Positions 1 to 5,876 of a stretch of 51,489 bases of DNA are shown in pieces. The notes beneath the pieces were generated by a model. It searched no databases. It had not been told where the DNA came from and saw only the letters and a list, made by a program, of their open reading frames with translations. This stretch comes from Phycisphaerae bacterium. GTDB lineage: Bacteria; Planctomycetota; Phycisphaerae; UBA1845; JAFGLZ01. The translations under genes were made by a program, and so were the position numbers. The stretch lies in contig JAFGLZ010000082.1 of NCBI GenBank assembly GCA_016927755.1, positions 1-51,489 of the forward strand. Direction: 5' to 3'. Positions within the stretch are counted from its first letter, which is position 1. Every line of letters starts with the position of its first letter.

Positions 1-87
1 ACCGAGCGCTCGCGGCCGCTCGCCCGAGCGTCTTCGGTTCCATACTCTGACCGAGCGCTCGCGGCCGCTCGCCCGAGCGTCTTCGGT
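1..87. repeat. 38-bp direct repeat, two copies
   Basis: Copies at 1-38 and 50-87 are identical, giving a period of 49 bp with an 11-bp spacer. Each copy is extremely GC-rich, contains a NotI-type GCGGCCGC core and is itself partly self-complementary (CGAGCG and CGCTCG occur several times). The array may extend beyond the left edge of the window. No coding sequence is visible in it. Confidence 0.85.
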
Positions 88-107
88 CCCGGAGGGACCA
101 TGTGAGA

Positions 108-245
108 ATAGCCCAGGACTTCAGTCCTGGGAACCGTGCTGCCTGCAAGCAAGTCAGTCGCGTAGCGACGGCTGAACCCTCCCCAATCGTCTGACGAAGC
201 TGTGGTGGATTTCAGTCCAAGCCACCGCCTTCAGGCGGCGGTCTT
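108..245. mobile_element. IS200/IS605-like end, possible omega-RNA remnant
   Basis: Three hairpins share a TTCA loop: 112-131 (CCCAGGAC / GTCCTGGG, 8 bp), 207-218 (GGAT / GTCC) and 222-241 (CCGCC / GGCGG, extended past one mismatch). A further small hairpin, GTCGC-GTA-GCGAC, lies near 157-172. Imperfect palindromes with TTCA loops are characteristic of IS200/IS605 ends and of the 3' part of TnpB-associated omega RNAs, which run to the right end of the element. No transposase or TnpB frame is present inside the window, so this is either a right end whose body lies to the left or a decayed remnant. The identification is inference from structure only. Confidence 0.35.
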
Positions 246-325
246 CACTGTCCAAGGGCAACGCCGCCGAAATCTAACCAAGCCGCGTAATCGCCGCAAC
301 ACGAGATCGTCGCCGCGCGGCAATG

Positions 326-1774
326 CTACAACACCGGCGACGCCAGCCGGGCCAGCCCCAGCCTCAGCGACGTCAGCAGCGGAGGATCGTCCACGTCCTC
401 CAGACGAATCAGACGCGACCGATCCCTAAGCGTCTCGAAGTCGTCGTACAGATCCGTCGCGAGCTGCTCGCTGTAAAGGATCGTCGTGACCTCGAAGTTG
501 ATGCGAAAGCTCCGCTCGTCCAGGTTCGGCGAGCCGACCATCGCCCACGTCCGGTCGACCACGAGCGTCTTCGAGTGCAGCATCGTCTCGTCATGCTCGT
601 AGATCTCGATCCCCGCGCTGCACAGCTCCGGATAGAAGCTCTGACCCGCCCAGAGCACGAACTTGTGGTCCGTGCACGTCGGCACGATCAGACCGACCCG
701 AACCCCCCGATACGACGCCGCCTTGAGCGCAAGCACCATCGCCGTGTCCGGCGCGAAGTACGGCGTGATCATGCTGATCGACGATCGCGCCGCCCCCACG
801 GCCGCGAAGAGCAACTGGTGCATGACGTGGATCTCCTGGTCCGGCCCCGTCGGCACGATCTGAACCAAATGCTCGCCCGCCGGCTCGATCGGCGGAAACC
901 ATTCCTCCACCGACAACTGCTCCTGCGTCGTGTAGTACCAGTCCTCGACGAACACCTCCTGCAGGTGCCGAACCCCCGGACCCACGATCTTCATGTGCGT
1001 GTCGCGCCACGGACCGAGCCTCGCCAGACGCCCCCGATACTCGTCCCCGATGTTCTGGCTGCCCGTGAAACCCACCTTCCCGTCGATCACGATGATCTTG
1101 CGGTGATTGCGGTAGTTCACGCGCCACCGGCCCCGCCACGGCACCACCGGCATCGCGAACGCCACCTGGATGCCCGCCTCCTCCATCGCGCGAACGAACG
1201 ACCGCGGCAGACGCCAACACCCGACGAAGTCCAGCAGCACGCGACACCGAACGCCCTGCCTCGCCTTGGCGATGAGCAGGTCGCGGACCGCTCGCCCCGT
1301 CTCGTCCGGCTGAAAGATGTAGTACTCGATGTGAATGCTGCGCTCGGCGGCCTCCAAGGCGAGCTGGATGGCCAGAAAAGTCTTCTCCGCGTCGTAGTAG
1401 ATCACCACGTCGTTGCCGCGCGTGGCCGCGTGCGCGCCGAGCCGCTTGGCGAAGTCCGCCAGACTGCTCACCCCCGGATCGAGTACCCCCTCAATCCGAG
1501 TCACCTCGGGCGGCGGGACCGGCAGCGTCTCGGCCGAGATCGTGCCCGTCAGCTCCCGCCGCCGGTGCTCGCGACGCTTGCGGTGCCACCCCCTGCGCGG
1601 CTCGCTGAACGCCAGGAACAGGATCAGACCCACCACCGGCAGCAGCAGCAGCGCCAGAATCCAAGCCAACATCCCCCGCGGCTCTTGCCGACGCCGAAGA
1701 ATCGCCACGATCGCCGCCAGAACCGCGATCTCTTGAAGCGCGAGCAGACCCGTCCAGATCCAAGTCGTGATCAT
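326..1774 (-). CDS. cardiolipin synthase-like phospholipase D protein
   Basis: A 482-aa membrane enzyme of the cardiolipin synthase (ClsA-type) family, expected to join two phosphatidylglycerols, or a related phospholipid pair, at the inner membrane. Two N-terminal hydrophobic helices (about residues 4-24 and 35-57) are followed by two PLD domains. HKD motif 1 is H224-x-K226-x4-D231, followed by GFTGSQNIGDEY. HKD motif 2 is H400-x-K402-x4-D407, followed by VGSPNLDERSF. Both catalytic motifs are intact and the length matches ClsA. The ATG at 1774 was preferred to an in-frame start 60 nt upstream because it sits at the N-terminal helix and begins 5 bp after the preceding small gene. It is the last gene of the bcp operon. 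Specificity for cardiolipin rather than another phospholipid is not proven by sequence. Confidence 0.9.
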   Translation of the reverse strand: MITTWIWTGLLALQEIAVLAAIVAILRRRQEPRGMLAWILALLLLPVVGLILFLAFSEPRRGWHRKRREHRRRELTGTISAETLPVPPPEVTRIEGVLDPGVSSLADFAKRLGAHAATRGNDVVIYYDAEKTFLAIQLALEAAERSIHIEYYIFQPDETGRAVRDLLIAKARQGVRCRVLLDFVGCWRLPRSFVRAMEEAGIQVAFAMPVVPWRGRWRVNYRNHRKIIVIDGKVGFTGSQNIGDEYRGRLARLGPWRDTHMKIVGPGVRHLQEVFVEDWYYTTQEQLSVEEWFPPIEPAGEHLVQIVPTGPDQEIHVMHQLLFAAVGAARSSISMITPYFAPDTAMVLALKAASYRGVRVGLIVPTCTDHKFVLWAGQSFYPELCSAGIEIYEHDETMLHSKTLVVDRTWAMVGSPNLDERSFRINFEVTTILYSEQLATDLYDDFETLRDRSRLIRLEDVDDPPLLTSLRLGLARLASPVL

Positions 1775-1778
1775 GCCG

Positions 1779-2003
1779 CTATCCGCTCGCCTTGCCTCGA
1801 CCGCTCCGCCGCGACGTCGGCGACCCGGCGCCACCGACCGACGACTGCCGCCTCGGATATGGCTGTAATTCCGGGACTGCTCGGGGAAGCTCCTCCACGA
1901 TCATCCCCGCCATCGCCCGCGCGCCCTTCTTCGAAAAATGTGTCCGATCCTCCGGACCGCGGCTCAGGAACGCGCCGAAGGCAAGGGCTATCGCTCTTGT
2001 CAT
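1779..2003 (-). CDS. small coupled hypothetical protein (74 aa)
   Basis: A 74-aa frame starting MTRAIALAFGAF with a basic, proline-containing tail. I do not recognise a family. Its ATG overlaps the stop of the upstream zinc-ribbon membrane gene by 4 nt (ATGA at 2000-2003), and its TAG lies 4 bp before the ATG of the downstream PLD gene. This end-to-end packing is the main support for a real gene. The first half looks like a short amphipathic segment (residues 1-14) followed by a charged stretch (EDRTHFSKKGARAM). It could be a small accessory of the PLD enzyme, or a chance frame in GC-rich DNA. Confidence 0.5.
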   Translation of the reverse strand: MTRAIALAFGAFLSRGPEDRTHFSKKGARAMAGMIVEELPRAVPELQPYPRRQSSVGGAGSPTSRRSGRGKASG

Positions 2004-2695
2004 CCCTCCCGTCCTCGTCCCGCGCGATCGTCCGTCGCCGGGACCGTCCGTCCGGATCTCAGCACGTCGAAATCCTGCCGCGCGACCAATTCGTCGATCG
2101 TGTACGCTTGCCCGCATTCGGGACACCTCGCCTCACGCAGGCCCACCATCCGGTAGCCGCAGCCCGGGCACCGAAGGTCCAACCGACCTTCGTCGCCGAA
2201 CATCGCGCGCCCGCCAGAGTACCGGTGATAGAGGTAAGTCCACATCACCAGCGAAACCGCCCCGGCGAGAAACCAAACCGCCGCGATCAAAACATCTTCA
2301 TCGCCGTTGAAGATCTCGTCGACGAGCACGCTCAGGCAGACCGCTATGACGAAGACACCGGCTGTCAGAGCACACCCCAACCAGACGGGCCGCTTCCTGC
2401 GGTGTGGGCTCCATATGGCGAACAAGACGCCCATGTACGCGATGGCGGCAAGGGCCAGCGCGAGCAGCATCGCTTCCTCCGAGATTCTCAGGTAGTTGGG
2501 CCTCGGGCGACCGCCGGCGACCACCCCGAGCGCCGAAGCGAGAGCCAAGGCGAGCCCGATGAGAAACAGACCCGAGGCGAAACTCAGCGCCACTCGCATC
2601 CCCGCCCCGGCGCTGCCGTCACGAACCTGGCTCCAGAGCGACCGCATCCCGCGCTGCCCGGCGACGTCCTTCTCGATCATTGTGCGCGACCCCAT
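2000..2695 (-). CDS. four-helix membrane protein with C-terminal zinc ribbon
   Basis: A 231-aa protein with four predicted membrane helices (about residues 33-60, 73-96, 106-130 and 135-155). A cytoplasmic zinc ribbon follows near residues 175-200: CPGCGYRMVGL, then CPECG. The CPxCGYxxxGL...CPxCG signature is common in uncharacterised planctomycete membrane proteins. The function is unknown, and I assign none beyond metal binding by the four cysteines. The gene starts 18 bp after the stop of bcp and ends overlapping the 74-aa gene, so it is the second gene of a four-gene operon. An alternative start is the ATG at residue 6. Confidence 0.8.
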   Translation of the reverse strand: MGSRTMIEKDVAGQRGMRSLWSQVRDGSAGAGMRVALSFASGLFLIGLALALASALGVVAGGRPRPNYLRISEEAMLLALALAAIAYMGVLFAIWSPHRRKRPVWLGCALTAGVFVIAVCLSVLVDEIFNGDEDVLIAAVWFLAGAVSLVMWTYLYHRYSGGRAMFGDEGRLDLRCPGCGYRMVGLREARCPECGQAYTIDELVARQDFDVLRSGRTVPATDDRAGRGREG

Positions 2696-2713
2696 GCCTG
2701 CCCTTGGGTGATC

Positions 2714-3196
2714 TCAACCGCCCCGCAGCGCCACGAGCTTCTCCCGCGCCTGCTCGGCATGTCCCGCCGCCTTCACCTTGGGCCAGTGCCAGGCAATCTT
2801 CCCGTCCGGGGCGATCACGACCGTCGACCGGATCACGCCCGTCACCTTCTTGCCGTACATCGTCTTCTCGCCCCACGCGCCGTACTGGGTCATGACCTGG
2901 TGATCCGGATCGCTCAACAGCTCGACCTTCAGCGTGTGCTTGGCGATGAACTTCCGATGACTCGCCGCCGAGTCCGGACTCACCCCGATCACCGCCGCAT
3001 CCATCTCCTGGAACTCCGCGATACCCGCCGTGAACTCGCACGCCTCGGTCGTGCACCCCGACGTGTTGTCCTTCGGGTAGAAGTATAGCACCACCCACCG
3101 ACCGAGAAGGTCCTTCAGCGCCACCTTCTCCCCGTCCTGATTCTCCAACGCAAATGCCGGCGCCTTCCGCCCCACATTGATCGCTTGCCTCGCCAT
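2714..3196 (-). CDS. bcp: peroxiredoxin, bacterioferritin comigratory protein (Bcp/PrxQ)
   Basis: A 160-aa thiol peroxidase that reduces hydrogen and organic peroxides in the cytoplasm using thioredoxin-type reductants. The peroxidatic motif PKDNTSGCTTEACEF places the peroxidatic cysteine at C48 and the resolving cysteine at C53, the spacing seen in Escherichia coli Bcp. Length and fold markers (APAFAL near the start, VIGVSPDS, TGVIRSTVVI) fit the PrxQ subfamily. The ATG at 3196 is chosen over a GTG 9 nt upstream because GGAGAG lies 8 nt before it. It is the first gene of the operon leading to the PLD gene. A long hairpin occupies its 5' leader. Confidence 0.95.
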   Translation of the reverse strand: MARQAINVGRKAPAFALENQDGEKVALKDLLGRWVVLYFYPKDNTSGCTTEACEFTAGIAEFQEMDAAVIGVSPDSAASHRKFIAKHTLKVELLSDPDHQVMTQYGAWGEKTMYGKKVTGVIRSTVVIAPDGKIAWHWPKVKAAGHAEQAREKLVALRGG

Positions 3197-3238
3197 GGTA
3201 GACACTCTCCGGTCTTCTCTACTTCGTTCATAGACTCG

Positions 3239-3281
3239 TTGCCGACGGGGATCGGCACAAGATGCCGACGCCCCTCGGCAA
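3239..3281 (-). promoter_or_regulatory. long hairpin in bcp leader
   Basis: Two 19-nt arms (3239-3257 and 3263-3281) are complementary except for three positions and are separated by the 5-nt loop CAAGA. Each arm itself begins TTGCCGA or TGCCGA and ends TCGGCA(A), so alternative smaller hairpins are possible within each arm. The element lies between the candidate -10 box and the bcp start, and would therefore be in the mRNA leader. There is no T-tract, so a simple terminator is unlikely. Regulation through RNA structure or protein binding is possible. Confidence 0.6.
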
Positions 3282-3286
3282 GCATG

Positions 3287-3314
3287 ATTGTAGATCGGGT
3301 GTTCCCCCCTACAA
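3287..3314 (-). promoter_or_regulatory. candidate sigma70-type promoter for bcp
   Basis: Read on the minus strand, TTGTAG (3309-3314), a 16-bp spacer and TACAAT (3287-3292). The -10 matches 5 of 6 consensus positions and the -35 matches 3 of 6. The predicted start of transcription near 3280 would put the long hairpin at the very 5' end of the mRNA. Confidence 0.35.
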
Positions 3315-3489
3315 GGTCCAGTTGCCCTCCCTGCCCGACTCCCTCAACGGTCAGGGACAACGCCACCAAGGCCCGCGCCACTACCCAAGGCAGGTCGTGG
3401 CCGGACGGGCATCTCGACTCAGGACGCCCTCGAACCGAAGCGCTGGAGCGACGTAGCCATCCTCAGTCCGTGGCGCCCGATGCCTGGGC

Positions 3490-5685
3490 TCAACGGGATG
3501 GCTCGTCGGCATCATTCCTCCGACCGCTTCGCCCGAGCCCGTACGCCGCCAGGAATAACACGATGAGCGCCGGAGCGCCGGGCGCCAAGCAGCACGTGGT
3601 GGGCGTGTCGTCACCTGAATCGTTTGGGTCGACGACTTCTCCAAAGGTCTCCTGAGAGTAGGGATTGAACCCGAGCTGCGCGAATACGTTCCATGCCGTT
3701 GCCCCGATGTGCAGACGCTGCATTACCAGGTAGCCAAAACCCGTTGTGATCCCGTCGTGGCACCCCGCAACGAGCCCGATGCGCGCATGGTACGCTTCGG
3801 GAAGCTCGCCTCGGTCAACCGGCAAGACCTGCTCGGCAAGGCTAAGGACCTCGCGCAGCTCGCGTGCCTGATCCTCCAGGCCGGCGGCAAGGTATGCCGT
3901 GGCCATGTGCGCCGTGCCCTCGAACCAGAGGCCGTCCTGGTCCTCGTTGAAGTCGTACCCAACCAGGGACAGGTCCCCCCCGCCCCGCAGGTTGTCGGGA
4001 AGGTCCGACTCAGCGATCGTGCACGTGACCCGATGATGCGCCTCGGCACACTCGAGTAACTCGGGGAACTCATCCAGGATTCCCGGTATGCCTAGAACCG
4101 CCCAAGGTTGGGCGTCAAGCGGGAGCTGGCCGGCTGCGCGATTGACGGCGCAGTTCGCGTCCAGCCCGGCACGAAGGCAGCCGATGTCATTGTCCCACAA
4201 GCTGGCGACGAACTGACCCGCGGATGCGGCCTCCGCTGCCCAATTGGCGTCCCCGGAGAGGTCGGCAAGCCGCGAAAACGCCGCGTATAGGTCGATGTTG
4301 TGCTCCACGCTGTAGAACCGTTCGTACACTGGCGCATTCGGGCTCTCCGCTGTTGGCTGTCCGCCAGGAAAGCCCTCGTTCGGGCAGGTGTACCCCTCAC
4401 CCGCCGTTCCGCTCCGAACGTCCAAGACATAACCACCCAGCTTGAGCGCCGCCCCCAAGTAACGGCCGTCTTCCGTTCGGTCATGTAGTGCGAGCAGGGC
4501 GATCATCGCCCAGGCCGTATTGCCCATGCTGATGTTCGACGCGAACATCTCATGGTATTCCTCGACCTCGGCATCGTAGTATCCCGCCAACCGCACCTCA
4601 CCATCGGCGTTGTTCGGTCGCCATCCGTTGGGTAGCCATAAGCCACCTGCGCTGTATGCGCTGCGAAGACGCCCGTCTGTGAACCGCCGATCATGCTCGG
4701 CCGCATAGAGGAATGCCTCGCCGATCAACTGAGCCCTCGAAAGACCATCCTCCGTACCCTCGGCCAGGAAAGCCAGCAGGGCCAACGCGTTGTCGTAAAC
4801 GAAGGCGACGCTCCTCATGACGTGATCGAACCTGCGAATCTCCTCTCCCGCCCCTGGAATCGACTGTACCGGTCGCGTGGTGAAACTCCGCAGGAAGCGA
4901 GGCTGCGCCAACCGCGTCGAGGTCGCCGTCGCGTTGAGCGAGAAGTACACGTCATCAACATAGAACGAGACAACGCCGTCGCCGTCATCGTCTTCCTCCG
5001 CCTTCGCCTCCCAACAGAAGCCGCGGATGATGTGCGACAGGTCTGCGTCCACCAGGTCGATCCTGAAGGATTGCCAGTCGTTCGTGAGCCTCACGAGCGT
5101 GGGGTCGGCGCCTTGCCCCTGCGTGCAGTAGCGTTTCGGCGTTGATTCGGGGTAGTTGGCATCCTCCTCGCCGTTGGGATCTCGTCCTGCCCCGCCGATG
5201 AAGAAGCGAACCTTCTCACCTCCCTGCGCGCCGCGAGCCCTGAAGTGCATGCTGACGCCCCCCGTAAGGTCGACGCCGGCGCCCGGTACGTCGCCCCAGT
5301 TCACCCTCAGCACTGAATTGCTGTCTGGCCATGCACCGTTGTTCAGACAGACGCTTCCCCAGTCGGATCCAGATGCGTATCCGAAGTCGAATCGCATCGC
5401 GGTCGCGCCAACGTCCACCTGCTCCGTGCTCTGGGCGTCGTAGCCCAGCAAGGCCCCGGGACTCTGATAGGTCTCGAAGACGAGGAAGTGGTTGTGGGGC
5501 GAATCGGCCTCATAGTAAACGTAGAAGCGGCTTCCATGAAACTCGTCCATTACAGCACGCAGATACGCCAGACTCGCTCCTGCTGGACCGGCAGGCTGAT
5601 TCGGATCGAGGATACTCGGGACGACACACCCCGACCCCACGGCAATACAGAACAGAACGACAGTCCAAGCAATACGATTGAACAT
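3490..5685 (-). CDS. exported glycosidase-like surface protein with C-terminal sorting tail
   Basis: A 731-aa exported protein. The N-terminus is a signal sequence ending VGSGC; Cys20 could be lipidated, although GSGC is an atypical lipobox. Residues about 40-260 look like a beta-sandwich carbohydrate-binding module ending in FYVDDVYFSLNA. Residues about 290-680 resemble the alpha/alpha-barrel of glucoamylase- or glucuronyl-hydrolase-like enzymes (repeated helices, NTAWAMIALLALHD, WLPNGW, GFGYLVMQRLH). The C-terminus has PTTCCLAPG, then a hydrophobic helix, then Arg-rich residues, which resembles MYXO-CTERM/PEP-CTERM-type sorting signals. The second ATG is favoured because GAGGAGG sits 6 nt before it. 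It is transcribed alone from the promoter at 5771-5799. The substrate is unknown. Confidence 0.7.
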   Translation of the reverse strand: MFNRIAWTVVLFCIAVGSGCVVPSILDPNQPAGPAGASLAYLRAVMDEFHGSRFYVYYEADSPHNHFLVFETYQSPGALLGYDAQSTEQVDVGATAMRFDFGYASGSDWGSVCLNNGAWPDSNSVLRVNWGDVPGAGVDLTGGVSMHFRARGAQGGEKVRFFIGGAGRDPNGEEDANYPESTPKRYCTQGQGADPTLVRLTNDWQSFRIDLVDADLSHIIRGFCWEAKAEEDDDGDGVVSFYVDDVYFSLNATATSTRLAQPRFLRSFTTRPVQSIPGAGEEIRRFDHVMRSVAFVYDNALALLAFLAEGTEDGLSRAQLIGEAFLYAAEHDRRFTDGRLRSAYSAGGLWLPNGWRPNNADGEVRLAGYYDAEVEEYHEMFASNISMGNTAWAMIALLALHDRTEDGRYLGAALKLGGYVLDVRSGTAGEGYTCPNEGFPGGQPTAESPNAPVYERFYSVEHNIDLYAAFSRLADLSGDANWAAEAASAGQFVASLWDNDIGCLRAGLDANCAVNRAAGQLPLDAQPWAVLGIPGILDEFPELLECAEAHHRVTCTIAESDLPDNLRGGGDLSLVGYDFNEDQDGLWFEGTAHMATAYLAAGLEDQARELREVLSLAEQVLPVDRGELPEAYHARIGLVAGCHDGITTGFGYLVMQRLHIGATAWNVFAQLGFNPYSQETFGEVVDPNDSGDDTPTTCCLAPGAPALIVLFLAAYGLGRSGRRNDADEPSR

Positions 5686-5770
5686 TGCCATCCTCCTCGC
5701 AAGACGACCCTCGTCAACTGTCGCAGTACATCATCCAACATTGCCAGACAATCCGCGTCCAGGTCTGTGA

Positions 5771-5799
5771 CGTATAGTGCAGTGACACGCCAAGGTCAA
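5771..5799 (-). promoter_or_regulatory. sigma70-type promoter for the glycosidase-like gene
   Basis: On the minus strand: TTGACC (5794-5799), exactly 17 bp, TATACG (5771-5776). Predicted transcription start is near 5764, giving a leader of about 80 nt. The rest of the 5686-5876 gap shows no gene. Confidence 0.65.
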
Positions 5800-5876
5800 T
5801 CACTTTGTTGTGAGAGGATGCTGTGCGCCGACTCGAGTCGCGGATCACGGCGCTACAGGATGTGTAGTCGGTGCGA

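Noticed and set aside
323..3088. A very long plus-strand frame (about 920 codons) over the bcp-to-PLD operon
   Set aside because: It is antisense to four genes with clear motifs or coupling, is extremely Arg/His/Pro-rich as expected from GC-rich shadow frames, and shows no domain.
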